Source: Albidovulum marisflavi
GTDB lineage: Bacteria; Pseudomonadota; Alphaproteobacteria; Rhodobacterales; Rhodobacteraceae
Assembly: GCF_025751435.1 (NCBI RefSeq)
Contig: NZ_JAOWKY010000001.1
Location: 310,001-374,000, forward strand
Reading direction: 5' to 3'
DNA length: 64,000 nucleotides
The notes under the pieces are model-generated. The model was not told where the DNA came from, did not search any database, and saw only the letters and a program-made list of their open reading frames with translations. Shown piece after piece: positions 52,263-61,255 of this stretch. The position numbers and the translations under genes are program-made. Numbering within the stretch: position 1 is the stretch's first letter; the number at the start of each line of letters is the position of its first letter.

Positions 52263-54977
52263 TCACGCCAAGCGGCCGTGGCAATGCTTGAACTTTTCGC
52301 CGGATCCGCAAGGGCAGGGATCGTTGCGGCTGGGATTGCCCCAGGTCGCGGGATCGCCTTCGACGAAGCCCGCGGCTGCAAGCGGTGCGGCGGCGGCCAC
52401 GGCCGGGGCGGGCGTTTCCGCCGGCGCTTCCTTGGGTGCGCGCTGTGCCTGCTGCGCAGCGACCATCTGCTGAAGCATGGCGGCCTGCTCATCCTCGGAC
52501 AGGGGACGAACCTTCGACAGCTTTTCGGTGACCTCGACCCGAAGCCCGTTCAGAAGGCTTTCGAACAGTGCAAAGGCCTCGGTCTTGTATTCCGATAGCG
52601 GGTCGCGCTGCGCGTAGCCGCGGAACCCGATGACCGAGCGCAGATGTTCCAGTGTCACAAGGTGCTCGCGCCACTTCCCGTCGATCGTCTGAAGCAAGAA
52701 CTGCTTTTCGATCTGGCGCATGGTTTCCGCGCCAAAAGCCTCGCACTTGTCGGCGGCAAGCTTGTCGCTGGCCTCGTAAAGACGTTCGCGGACGACCTCC
52801 TGGTCGACGCCCTCCTCGTCCGCCCAGGCGGCCAGGGGAACATCGAGAGAGAGGCCCTGCGCCACCCTCTTGGAAAGCCCCTCGACGTCCCACTGGTCGG
52901 CATAGGATTTCGGCGGCAGGTATTCGTCCACGAGGTCGTCGATGACCTGGTGGCGCATGTCCTGCACGATGTCTTCCAGATCCTCGGCCTGCATGATTTC
53001 CAGACGCTGACCGAAGATCGCCTTGCGCTGGTCGTTCATGGTGTCGTCGAACTTGAGCAACTGCTTGCGGATGTCGAAGTTGCGGCCCTCGACCTTGGCC
53101 TGCGCCCGCTCGAGCGACTTGTTGACCCAAGGGTGGATGATGGCTTCACCCTCTTTCATGCCGAGGGTCGAAAGAACCTTGTCAAGCCGCTCGGACCCGA
53201 AGATCCGCATCAGGTCGTCTTCGAGCGAGAGGTAGAAGGAGGATCGGCCGGGGTCGCCCTGACGGCCGGAGCGGCCGCGCAGCTGGTTGTCGATCCGGCG
53301 GCTTTCGTGGCGTTCCGTCGCCAGGACGTAAAGCCCGCCGGCCTCAAGCACTTTCTGCTTCTCGTCCGCGTGCTCGGCCTCGATCCGGGCGCGAACCTCA
53401 TCGGGATGCGCCTCGGGGTCGGCGTTGAGCGCCTGCATCACCTTGATCTCGACGTTGCCGCCCAGCTGGATGTCGGTGCCGCGGCCCGCCATGTTGGTCG
53501 CGATCGTCACCGCACCAAGCTTGCCGGCCTCGGCGACGATCATGGCCTCGCGTTCATGCTGCCGGGCGTTCAGCACCTCGTGCTTGATGGCCTCCTTGGT
53601 CAGCATGTGCGACAGCATTTCCGATTTTTCGATCGAGGTCGTGCCGACCAGGATCGGCTGGCCCTTGGCGTTGGCTTCCCGGATGCGCTCGACGATGGCG
53701 GCGTATTTCTCCCGCGCCGTGCGGAAGACCTGATCGTGATCGTCGATCCTCTGGACCGGACGGTTGGTCGGAACCTCGACCACGCCCAGCCGGTAGATCT
53801 CCATGAACTCCTCGGCTTCGGTCGCGGCGGTGCCGGTCATGCCCGCAAGCTTGTCGTAAAGCCGGAAGTAGTTCTGGAAGGTCACGCTGGCCAGCGTCAC
53901 GTTCTCGGGCTGGATCTGGACGCCTTCCTTCGCTTCGATCGCCTGGTGAAGACCGTCGGACAGGCGCCGTCCCTTCATCATGCGTCCGGTGAATTCGTCG
54001 ATCAGCACCACTTCGCCATCCCGCACGATGTAGTGCTGGTCCTTTTGGAACAGCTTGTGGGCGCGCAGCGCCTGGTTCGCGTGGTGAACGATCGTCGTGG
54101 ATTCCGGATCGTAAAGCGTCTGACCCTCGGGCAGTACGCCCGCTTCCCAGAGAATGTTCTCGAGGAACTCGTTCCCTTCCTCGGTGAAGGTCGCGTTGCG
54201 GGTCTTTTCGTCCAGCTTGTAATGTTCTTCGGTCAGCTTCGGGATGAAGGTGTCCAGGGTCTTGTAAAGCTCGGAACGGTCCTGGCTTGGACCCGAGATG
54301 ATCAGCGGCGTGCGCGCTTCGTCGACCAGGATCGAGTCGACCTCGTCGACGATCGCGAAATAGTGACCGCGCTGAGACATGTCCTCAATCCGGCTCTTCA
54401 TGTTGTCGCGAAGATAGTCGAAGCCCAGCTCGTTGTTGGTCGCATAGGTGATGTCGGCGCGGTAGGCGTCGCGCTTTTCCTGATCGGGCTGGAACGGGTA
54501 GACCACGCCCGTGGTCATGCCGAGCGCGGCGTAGACCTTGCTCATCCATTCGGCGTCGCGCTTTGCCAGGTAGTCGTTGACGGTGACAACGTGCACGCCC
54601 CGGCCCGTCAGCGCGTTCAGATAGGCCGGGAAGGTCGCGACCAGCGTCTTGCCCTCACCGGTCTTCATTTCGGAAATATTGCCCTGGTGCAGGAAGATGC
54701 CGCCCATCAGCTGAACGTCGAAAGCTCGCAGGCCCAAGGCCCGGCGCGCCGCTTCTCGGCAGTTGGCGAACGCCTCGGGCAGCACGACATCCAGGCTTTC
54801 GCCCTTTTGCACACGCTCCTGCAGTTCGCGGGTCTTGTCCTTCAGTCCATCGTCGGAAAGAGCCTGATACTCTGACTCCAGCGCGTTGATCCTTGCGACC
54901 AGCTGACGGACCGACTTGACCTTGCGGTCGTTCGGCGTGCCGAAGACCTTCTTCGCGATTGTTCCGAGGCCCAGCAT
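52263..54977 (-). CDS. secA: Preprotein translocase ATPase SecA
   Basis: 904-residue motor of the Sec translocon. The N-terminal DEAD-like motor has Walker [21 protein letters not shown] near residue 105 and [19 protein letters not shown]. The second RecA-like fold includes [18 protein letters not shown] and the helicase VI motif [19 protein letters not shown]. The C-terminal Zn-binding SEC-C tail [17 protein letters not shown], which binds SecB, is intact. The ATG at 54977 follows GGAGAAAA; a longer frame to 55031 adds no SecA-like sequence. It is divergent from the parvulin gene. Confidence 0.98.
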   Translation of the reverse strand: MLGLGTIAKKVFGTPNDRKVKSVRQLVARINALESEYQALSDDGLKDKTRELQERVQKGESLDVVLPEAFANCREAARRALGLRAFDVQLMGGIFLHQGNISEMKTGEGKTLVATFPAYLNALTGRGVHVVTVNDYLAKRDAEWMSKVYAALGMTTGVVYPFQPDQEKRDAYRADITYATNNELGFDYLRDNMKSRIEDMSQRGHYFAIVDEVDSILVDEARTPLIISGPSQDRSELYKTLDTFIPKLTEEHYKLDEKTRNATFTEEGNEFLENILWEAGVLPEGQTLYDPESTTIVHHANQALRAHKLFQKDQHYIVRDGEVVLIDEFTGRMMKGRRLSDGLHQAIEAKEGVQIQPENVTLASVTFQNYFRLYDKLAGMTGTAATEAEEFMEIYRLGVVEVPTNRPVQRIDDHDQVFRTAREKYAAIVERIREANAKGQPILVGTTSIEKSEMLSHMLTKEAIKHEVLNARQHEREAMIVAEAGKLGAVTIATNMAGRGTDIQLGGNVEIKVMQALNADPEAHPDEVRARIEAEHADEKQKVLEAGGLYVLATERHESRRIDNQLRGRSGRQGDPGRSSFYLSLEDDLMRIFGSERLDKVLSTLGMKEGEAIIHPWVNKSLERAQAKVEGRNFDIRKQLLKFDDTMNDQRKAIFGQRLEIMQAEDLEDIVQDMRHQVIDDLVDEYLPPKSYADQWDVEGLSKRVAQGLSLDVPLAAWADEEGVDQEVVRERLYEASDKLAADKCEAFGAETMRQIEKQFLLQTIDGKWREHLVTLEHLRSVIGFRGYAQRDPLSEYKTEAFALFESLLNGLRVEVTEKLSKVRPLSEDEQAAMLQQMVAAQQAQRAPKEAPAETPAPAVAAAAPLAAAGFVEGDPATWGNPSRNDPCPCGSGEKFKHCHGRLA

Positions 54978-55095
54978 TTTTTCTCCGCTCGGGTAGGACT
55001 GACGGTTCCTGCGAATGCGGCTTGCCGCCATCCCTCGCGTTGCCTAGAAGTGCAACCAAACGCGGGCCGGCGAGGACCCCGCAGGACCCTCAGCG

Positions 55096-55123
55096 ATGTA
55101 AGGGGCCGGCCGGGGATAGTCAA
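55096..55123 (-). promoter_or_regulatory. Candidate secA promoter
   Basis: On the minus strand TTGACT (complement of 55118-55123), a 16-bp spacer and TTACAT (complement of 55096-55101) lie about 120 bp upstream of the secA ATG, in the divergent gap with the parvulin gene. Confidence 0.4.
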
Positions 55124-55161
55124 CGCCACAGGGGTTCGCCGCATAAGCGGAGGTCATGATC

Positions 55162-56004
55162 ATGCCGAAACAGACGAAACTTTGGGCAGCCGCGCTGGCT
55201 CTGGCGCTGACGGGGCCGGTCCTGGCAGACGAGCCGGCCGCCGATGACGTGGTGGCCACCGTCAACGGCACGGACATCACCCTTGGCCAGATGATCGCGC
55301 TGCGCGATGCGCTTCCGGCGCAGTACCTCTCCATGGACGACAAGACGTTGTTTGACGGCATCCTGGAACAGCTGATCCAGCAGACGGCGCTGTCGCAGGA
55401 GGTGCCCGAGCCGCTGTCCAAGCGCGACAGCCTGACGCTGGACAACCAGCGGCTGGCCTACCTTGCGAACGAGGCGCTGAACGACATCGCCGACGCGGCC
55501 GTGACTGATGAGGCGCTGCAGGCGCTTTACGACGAAAAGTACGGGCAGGTCGATCCGGGAACAGAGTACCATGCGGCCCATATCCTTGTCGCGACCGAGG
55601 AGGAGGCCAAGGCGATCCGGGAAGAACTGGATGCGGGGGCCGATTTTGCGGCGCTTGCCGTCGAGAAGTCGACGGGGCCGTCGGGTCCGAACGGTGGCGA
55701 TCTGGGCTGGTTCGGCCTGGGCATGATGGTCGCGCCGTTCGAGAACGCCGTCGTGGCACTTGAGCCGGGTGCGCTGTCCGAACCTGTCCAGACGCAATTC
55801 GGGTGGCACGTCATCAAGCTGATGGAAACCCGCGCGGCCGCCGTCCCGACGCTTGAGGAAAAGCGCGATGAACTTGCAGGGGAACTGCAGCAGCAGGCTG
55901 TGGAAGCCCAGGTCACCGCGCTGACCGAGGCCGCCGAGATCACCCGCAACATCGAGGGGATGGATCCGGCCATCCTGAAGAACACCGCACTTATCGACAA
56001 CTGA
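55162..56004 (+). CDS. Periplasmic parvulin-type peptidyl-prolyl isomerase
   Basis: About 280 residues, with a Sec signal peptide (LWAAALALALTGPVLADEP), an N-terminal SurA-like chaperone segment, and a PpiC domain from YHAAHILVATEEEAKAIREE through GGDLGWFGLGMMVAPFENAV to TQFGWHVIKLMETR. It likely folds outer-membrane and periplasmic proteins exported by SecA, encoded divergently. The ATG at 55162 has better ribosome-site spacing (GGAGG plus 8) than the ATG at 55156. It lies 20 bp before argJ, so the two may be co-transcribed although their functions are unrelated. Confidence 0.9.
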   Translation: MPKQTKLWAAALALALTGPVLADEPAADDVVATVNGTDITLGQMIALRDALPAQYLSMDDKTLFDGILEQLIQQTALSQEVPEPLSKRDSLTLDNQRLAYLANEALNDIADAAVTDEALQALYDEKYGQVDPGTEYHAAHILVATEEEAKAIREELDAGADFAALAVEKSTGPSGPNGGDLGWFGLGMMVAPFENAVVALEPGALSEPVQTQFGWHVIKLMETRAAAVPTLEEKRDELAGELQQQAVEAQVTALTEAAEITRNIEGMDPAILKNTALIDN

Positions 56005-56024
56005 GCGAGCGCGAGGGAACCGTC

Positions 56025-57386
56025 ATGGCCAAGAAGGATGCGGAGCTGAAGACCGATCTGAAGAAGCTGAAGGAAAAGATCCAGAGGCTCAGGAAGAAGG
56101 TCAAGAAATCCGCCAAGGCCGAGGTGCCTGTGGTCAAGAAGCCGATTCCGGTCTCTCCGCTGGCGCCCAAGGACGGTTTCCCGGCGCTCCCGCGCATCGC
56201 CGGTGTCGAATTTGCGGCCATTGCCGCCGGGGTTCGCTATGCGGGGCGCACGGACGTGATGCTGGCCCGCCTGGCGCCCGGCACCGCGCTGGCCGGTGCC
56301 TTCACCCGATCCTCGACCCGTGCCGCCTGCATTCTGGACTGCCAGGCCAAGCTGCAGAAAGCGTCCGAAAGCCAGGATGGCGCGGCAATCGTCGTCAACT
56401 CGGGCAATGCCAACGCCTTCACGGGCAAGGCGGGGCAGACCTCGGTCAATGCCGTAACCGAGGGTGTCGCCAAGGCCCTGGGGCTTCCCGCGTCGCGCGT
56501 CCTCTCGTCCTCGACCGGCGTGATCGGCGAACCGCTTCCGCACGACCGCATCGTCGAGAAATTGCCCGAACTGACGGCCGCGCTGGATGACGGCGCGATC
56601 GAGCTGGCGGCGCGCGCCATCATGACGACCGACACCTTCCCCAAGGGCGCTTCGGCGGAAGTCGAGGGCGAGGGCGGCACGATCCACATCGCGGGGATCG
56701 CCAAGGGGTCCGGCATGATCGCGCCCGACATGGCGACGATGTTGGTCTATGTCTTCACCGACGCCTCCATTTCTGCGAAGGCGCTTCAGAAGATGGTCTC
56801 GCGTCAGGTGGACGACACCTTCAACGCGATCACGGTCGACAGCGACACTTCGACCTCGGACGCGCTGATCGTCGCTGCAACGGGCATGTCCGACGCGGCG
56901 CCGATCACCGACATGCGGGGCAAGGTCGCCCGGGCCTTCGAGTCGGCGTTGCGCGACGTGATGATGAACCTTGCCCACCAGGTCGTTAAGGACGGCGAGG
57001 GGGCCACCAAGTTCGTCGAGGTTCGCGTCACGGGCGCCACGGACGCCGCAGATGCCCACAAGGTGGCGATGTCCATCGCGAACTCTCCGCTCGTCAAGAC
57101 CGCCATCGCGGGTCAGGATGCCAACTGGGGCCGGATCGTCGCCGCCATCGGCAAGTCCGGCGCGCGCGCCGACCGCGACCTGATCGCCATTCGCTTCGGG
57201 CACTTCCTGGTGGCGGAAAAGGGGTGGCGCGCCCCCGACTACAGCGAGGAAGCGGCTTCGGAGTACATGAAGAACCAGGAATTGGTGATCCATGTCGATC
57301 TGGGCCTTGGCAAGGCCGCGAAAAGCGTCTGGACCTGCGATTTGACGCATCGCTACATCGATATCAACGCCGACTACCGGTCGTGA
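56025..57386 (+). CDS. argJ: Bifunctional glutamate N-acetyltransferase / amino-acid acetyltransferase with Lys-rich N-terminal extension
   Basis: 453-residue ArgJ that recycles acetyl from N-acetylornithine to glutamate in arginine synthesis. The catalytic region includes AIVVNSGNANAFTG, SSTGVIGEPLP, the self-cleavage region GSGMIAPDMATMLVYVFTDA (Thr in ATML becomes the nucleophile) and the C-terminal TCDLTHRYIDINADYRS. Residues 1-40 form a Lys-rich, coiled-coil-like extension before the usual start (PVSPLAPKDGFPALP). GAGGGA 7 bases before the ATG at 56025 supports translation of the extension. The stop overlaps the GTG start of mutT. Confidence 0.94.
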   Translation: MAKKDAELKTDLKKLKEKIQRLRKKVKKSAKAEVPVVKKPIPVSPLAPKDGFPALPRIAGVEFAAIAAGVRYAGRTDVMLARLAPGTALAGAFTRSSTRAACILDCQAKLQKASESQDGAAIVVNSGNANAFTGKAGQTSVNAVTEGVAKALGLPASRVLSSSTGVIGEPLPHDRIVEKLPELTAALDDGAIELAARAIMTTDTFPKGASAEVEGEGGTIHIAGIAKGSGMIAPDMATMLVYVFTDASISAKALQKMVSRQVDDTFNAITVDSDTSTSDALIVAATGMSDAAPITDMRGKVARAFESALRDVMMNLAHQVVKDGEGATKFVEVRVTGATDAADAHKVAMSIANSPLVKTAIAGQDANWGRIVAAIGKSGARADRDLIAIRFGHFLVAEKGWRAPDYSEEAASEYMKNQELVIHVDLGLGKAAKSVWTCDLTHRYIDINADYRS

Positions 57387-57784
57387 AGCGCGTCATCCTG
57401 GTTTCGGCCGTCGCGTTGATCGATGTCGACGGCAGGGTGCTGCTGGCCCAGCGGCCCGAGGGCAAGTCGCTTGCCGGTCTGTGGGAATTTCCGGGCGGCA
57501 AGGTCGAACCGGGCGAAAGCCCCGAAGCCGCCCTTATCCGCGAGTTGCATGAAGAGCTTGGCATCGACACCTGGCAAAGCTGCCTTGCCCCCTTGACCTT
57601 CGCCAGTCACGCCTACGAGGACTTTCACCTGCTGATGCCGCTCTTTGCCTGCCGCAAGTGGCAAGGCATTCCACAAGCGAAAGAGGGGCAGAACCTGGCC
57701 TGGGCGCGCGCGAACGAGTTGCGAAACTACCCGATGCCGCCGGCCGATATCCCGTTGATTCCCATCCTGCGCGATTGGCTTTAA
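57383..57784 (+). CDS. mutT: 8-oxo-dGTP diphosphatase (MutT, Nudix)
   Basis: 133-residue Nudix hydrolase that sanitises 8-oxo-dGTP. The Nudix box GGKVEPGESPEAALIRELHE plus ELGI is complete, and the N-terminal VALIDVDGRVLLAQRPEGKS and C-terminal ANELRNYPMPPADIPLI match MutT. It starts at GTG 57383, overlapping the argJ stop (GTGA), which indicates coupling. It is closed by the terminator at 57793. Confidence 0.92.
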   Translation: MKRVILVSAVALIDVDGRVLLAQRPEGKSLAGLWEFPGGKVEPGESPEAALIRELHEELGIDTWQSCLAPLTFASHAYEDFHLLMPLFACRKWQGIPQAKEGQNLAWARANELRNYPMPPADIPLIPILRDWL

Positions 57785-57792
57785 GCACTCCC

Positions 57793-57818
57793 TGACGCCG
57801 GCCGGCGTCATTTTGTTT
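57793..57818 (+). terminator. Intrinsic terminator of argJ-mutT
   Basis: An 18-bp perfect palindrome (TGACGCCGGCCGGCGTCA, 57793-57810) is followed by TTTTGTTT. It forms a 7-bp stem with a 4-base loop, 8 bp after the mutT stop. Confidence 0.75.
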
Positions 57819-57916
57819 CCGCAACCTTGGAAACTATGCCACAAATTGCGCCAACCGGTTCAGAATTAGAAACGAATCGGGAAGGATAACAGCGACCCAT
57901 TCAGGGGGAGGGGTCA

Positions 57917-58054
57917 ATGCTGCGGACCATTGTCATCGGTAGCTGCGTGCAGGTGCAGGGTACGCTTGAACGTGTTCTGTCCGACGGAAGGCTACAGATC
58001 CGAGTCGGCAACAAGCTGTTCGAAGGGTATCCCGTAACGAAAAAGGCCGCCTGA
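57917..58054 (+). CDS. 45-residue conserved-looking microprotein next to infB
   Basis: Too short for routine ORF calling. It encodes MLRTIVIGSC followed by VQVQGTLERVLSDGRLQIRV and ends NKLFEGYPVTKKAA. A strong GGGGGAGGGG site precedes the ATG at 57917. The beta-rich VQVQGT/LQIRVGNKLFEGYPV pattern resembles small proteins I recall near infB in Rhodobacteraceae; no function is known. A unique feature: its last four codons and stop lie inside a 27-bp terminator palindrome (58042-58068) shared with infB. An SH3-like or OB-like strand pair is plausible but unproven. Confidence 0.6.
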   Translation: MLRTIVIGSCVQVQGTLERVLSDGRLQIRVGNKLFEGYPVTKKAA

Positions 58055-58068
58055 GTCAGGCGGCCTTT
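58042..58068. terminator. Bidirectional terminator between the microprotein gene and infB
   Basis: AAAGGCCGCCTGA (58042-58054) and TCAGGCGGCCTTT (58056-58068) are perfect complements around one central base. T-runs lie on both sides, so it serves the rightward 45-codon gene, whose stop TGA (58052-58054) is inside the stem, and the leftward infB operon ending at 58079. Confidence 0.82.
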
Positions 58069-58078
58069 CGCATTTCGA

Positions 58079-60613
58079 TCAGCTGAGCTTGCGCTCGACC
58101 TCTTCGCGCTCGAAGATTTCGATGACGTCGTCCTTGCGGATGTCGTCGTAGTTCTCGAATGCCATGCCGCATTCCTGACCCGACTGGACTTCCTTGACCT
58201 CATCCTTGAAGCGCTTGAGCGTCTTGAGCGTTCCTTCGTGCACAACGACGTTGTCGCGCAGCAGGCGCACGCCGGCCGAACGGCGCGCCACGCCTTCGGT
58301 GACAAGACAGCCGGCAACCTTGCCGATGCCCGACACCTTGAAGACTTCCAGGATCTTCGCGTAGCCGATGAAGTTCTCGCGAACCTCGGCCTTGAGAAGG
58401 CCCGACGCCGCCGCCTTGATGTCATCGACCAGGTCATAGATGATCGAGTAGTAGCGGATCTCGACACCCTTCTGGTTCGCCGCGTTGCGCGCAGGCGCGT
58501 TGGCGCGGACGTTGAAGCCGATGACCGGCGCACCGGAGGCTTCGGCAAGACCGATGTCGCTTTCGGTGATCGCGCCCACGCCGTAGTGCAGGACGCGCAC
58601 GCGAACCTCGTCATTGCCGATCTTTTCCATCGCCTGGATGATCGCTTCGGCCGAACCCTGCACGTCCGCCTTCACGAGGATCGGCAGTTCGGCGACGCTT
58701 TCGTCTGCTTTGGCCTTGGCCATCAGCTGTTCCAGCGTCGTCGCGGCGCCAGCCGCCGCGCGCTTGTCCTTGGCGGCCTGCGTCCGATACTCGGCGATCT
58801 CGCGCGCCTGGGCTTCGGTTTCGACGACGTTCAGCACGTCGCCGGCCTCGGGCGTTCCGTTCAGGCCCAGAACCTCGACCGGAACCGAGGGGCCGGCTTC
58901 CTGAACGCGGTCGCCCTTGTCGTTGATCAGCGCGCGGACCTTGCCCCACTGCTCGCCCACGACGAAGATGTCGCCCTGGCGCAGCGTGCCGTTCTGGACA
59001 AGGACGGTCGCGACCGGGCCGCGGCCGACATCCAGCTTGGCTTCGATCACCGCGCCGGAGGCCGAGCGATCCGGGTTCGCCTGAAGCTCAAGGATTTCGG
59101 CCTGAAGCGCGATCGCTTCCAGAAGCTCGGGAAGACCTTTCCCGGTCAGCGCGGAAACTTCGACATCCTGCACGTCGCCCGACATCGCTTCGACCACGAC
59201 CTCGTGCTGCAACAGGTCCGTGCGGACCTTCTGCGCGTTGGCGGTGGGCTTGTCGCACTTGTTGATGGCGACGATCATCGGGACCTTGGCGGCCTTGGCG
59301 TGGTTGATCGCCTCGATCGTCTGCGGCATGACCGCATCGTCCGCCGCGACGACCAGCACCACGATGTCCGTCACCTGCGCACCGCGGGCGCGCATCGATG
59401 TGAAGGCCGCGTGACCCGGCGTGTCGAGGAAGGTGACAAGGCTGCCGTTCGGCGTGGTCACCTGGTAGGCGCCGATGTGCTGGGTGATGCCGCCGGCTTC
59501 ACCCGAAACCACGTTGGTCTTGCGGATCGCGTCCAGAAGCGAGGTCTTGCCGTGGTCGACGTGGCCCATGATCGTCACGATCGGCGGCCGCGCGGTCAGG
59601 TCCTCGGCCTTGTCCTCGACCGTGTCGATGACCTGCTCGACGTCCGCATCCGAAACGCGGACGGCGCGGTGGCCAAATTCCTCGATCACAAGCTCTGCGG
59701 TGTCCGCGTCGATGGTCTGGTTCATCGTGACCATCATGCCCATCTTCATGAGCGCCTTGACGACGTCGGCGGCCCGCTCTGCCATCCGGTTGGCAAGTTC
59801 GGAAACCACGATGGTTTCGGGAAGCTGCACGTCGCGGCTTTGCTTCTCGGCCTTCTGGCCGAAGCCCATGGCTTTCTGGCGCGCCTTTTCCTGCTTGCGC
59901 TTCATCGCGGCCAGGGACCGCTGGCGCCCGCCCTCGCCCGAAAGCGCTTCGGTCAGGGTCAGCTTGCCCGAGCGGCGCGATTCATCGCGTCCGCCGCGGT
60001 TGCGGTTGTCGCGGTCGGGTGCACCGCCACGGTCGTCCCGTTCGCGGTCGGTCTTGCGGGGACCTGCAGCGGCGACGCCCTTGGTCGCCGCGCGCGTGGC
60101 CGCGGCCTCGGCAGCGGCCGGATCGGCCGGAGCGGGCTTCGCGGGCGCGGGCTTGCGCACCTCTTCCTTGCGGGCTGCACGGGCCTCGGCTTCGCGGGCG
60201 CGGCGTTGGTCTTCCTCGGCCTTCAGGCGCAAGGCCTCTTCGCGTTCGCGCTCTTCGCGCTCCTTGGCCTCGGCTTCGGCGCGGCGGCGCTCACGCTCTT
60301 CCTCGCGTGCGCGCTCTTCCGCGGCACGGGCTTCGGCCTCTTCGGCCTCGCGTGCCTTGGCGGCCTGAAGCGCCTTCAGGCGGCGCTCCATCTCGGCGTC
60401 GGAGATCCCGGCTGGACGGCGCGAAGGATCACCCGCGCCAAGTGAAGGCTTGCCAGGCGTCGCGGGCGCGGCTCCGGGCTTCGGCACGACGACGCGCTTG
60501 CGCTTCGTCTCGACCACGACGCTTTTCGTTCGGCCATGGCTGAAGCTCTGCTTCACCTGACCGGGACGACCGCCACCGAGACCAAGAGGTTTTTTACCGT
60601 CTGAATCGCTCAT
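58079..60613 (-). CDS. infB: Translation initiation factor IF-2
   Basis: 844-residue GTPase that places initiator tRNA on the ribosome. A long charged N-terminal region (about 1-240, E/R/A-rich coil, basic [15 protein letters not shown] near the start) is typical of alphaproteobacteria. The G domain has [15 protein letters not shown] (G1), DTPGHAAF (G3) and NKCDKP (G4), followed by domains II-IV, ending [13 protein letters not shown]. The start overlaps the ylxR stop by 4 bp. It is the last gene of rimP-nusA-ylxR-infB and is closed by the shared terminator at 58042-58068. Confidence 0.98.
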   Translation of the reverse strand: MSDSDGKKPLGLGGGRPGQVKQSFSHGRTKSVVVETKRKRVVVPKPGAAPATPGKPSLGAGDPSRRPAGISDAEMERRLKALQAAKAREAEEAEARAAEERAREEERERRRAEAEAKEREEREREEALRLKAEEDQRRAREAEARAARKEEVRKPAPAKPAPADPAAAEAAATRAATKGVAAAGPRKTDRERDDRGGAPDRDNRNRGGRDESRRSGKLTLTEALSGEGGRQRSLAAMKRKQEKARQKAMGFGQKAEKQSRDVQLPETIVVSELANRMAERAADVVKALMKMGMMVTMNQTIDADTAELVIEEFGHRAVRVSDADVEQVIDTVEDKAEDLTARPPIVTIMGHVDHGKTSLLDAIRKTNVVSGEAGGITQHIGAYQVTTPNGSLVTFLDTPGHAAFTSMRARGAQVTDIVVLVVAADDAVMPQTIEAINHAKAAKVPMIVAINKCDKPTANAQKVRTDLLQHEVVVEAMSGDVQDVEVSALTGKGLPELLEAIALQAEILELQANPDRSASGAVIEAKLDVGRGPVATVLVQNGTLRQGDIFVVGEQWGKVRALINDKGDRVQEAGPSVPVEVLGLNGTPEAGDVLNVVETEAQAREIAEYRTQAAKDKRAAAGAATTLEQLMAKAKADESVAELPILVKADVQGSAEAIIQAMEKIGNDEVRVRVLHYGVGAITESDIGLAEASGAPVIGFNVRANAPARNAANQKGVEIRYYSIIYDLVDDIKAAASGLLKAEVRENFIGYAKILEVFKVSGIGKVAGCLVTEGVARRSAGVRLLRDNVVVHEGTLKTLKRFKDEVKEVQSGQECGMAFENYDDIRKDDVIEIFEREEVERKLS

Positions 60614-61218
60614 GCCGACTTCGTTTCCTTCCCGGCGGAATCTCCGCCGTCATTTTTCCGCAAGCCATTAAGCTTTGCGGCTTCCTCTACAACACGGATG
60701 CTGAGTCCGCCAGACGCAAGCGCGCCGTGTATCACATAATCCCGACCGAATGCCAGCCCGAGCTCGGATGAGGTCAGACATCCGAACCACCGGCCACCCG
60801 GCGGCGTCCACAGCTTGCCCTTGCCGCGGTCCGATCCGTCCGAGGCCTGAAGCAGGACTTTCGCCCGTCCTTCGGCCAGCCAGCCCTTGACCTTCTCGAA
60901 CCCCGCGACCGCAAGGCCGGCCTTGCGCGCCAGCGAGACCAGCTCGACCACGCGCTTGGCCAACCCGTCCTCGACCATATCGGCAAGGTCGGTCGAAACG
61001 GTGACCTGGGCGCGCGCGGCGCGGGAAAACAGCCCTTTCGCGGCGGCCTTGGCGATCACGTCGCGATCGGCCGTGACCCAGATCCCACGGCCGGGCAGCT
61101 TTCCGGCGAGGTCGGGCAGAACCTGCCCCTCGGGCGAGATGACGAAGCGCACGAGCCCGGCCTTGGGCTGCACGTCACCCGTGACGATGCAGCGCCGCTC
61201 CGGTTCATCCCTTGTCAT
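60610..61218 (-). CDS. ylxR: RNA-binding protein, YlxR (DUF448) fused to L7Ae-like domain
   Basis: 202-residue protein. The N-terminal YlxR domain has [20 protein letters not shown] and [15 protein letters not shown]; the C-terminal part ([19 protein letters not shown], then [18 protein letters not shown]) is L7Ae/L30e-like. The fusion is usual in alphaproteobacteria. The role is unknown; YlxR has been linked to RNase P or transcription in other bacteria (family knowledge). Start 61218 has GGAGGG 6 bases upstream; the ATG at 61239 and longer forms lack one. The gene ends inside the infB start (ATGA). Confidence 0.9.
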   Translation of the reverse strand: MTRDEPERRCIVTGDVQPKAGLVRFVISPEGQVLPDLAGKLPGRGIWVTADRDVIAKAAAKGLFSRAARAQVTVSTDLADMVEDGLAKRVVELVSLARKAGLAVAGFEKVKGWLAEGRAKVLLQASDGSDRGKGKLWTPPGGRWFGCLTSSELGLAFGRDYVIHGALASGGLSIRVVEEAAKLNGLRKNDGGDSAGKETKSA

Positions 61219-61255
61219 CTCGCGCCCTCCGCGGGTCATCCTTGCACTCCGAGGC

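Noticed and set aside
52644-54875. A 743-codon open frame opposite secA
   Set aside because: Shadow frame; no motif, no ribosome site, and secA is complete on the other strand.
58238-60445. A 735-codon open frame opposite infB
   Set aside because: Shadow of the charged IF-2 N-terminal region; low-complexity translation with no recognisable fold.
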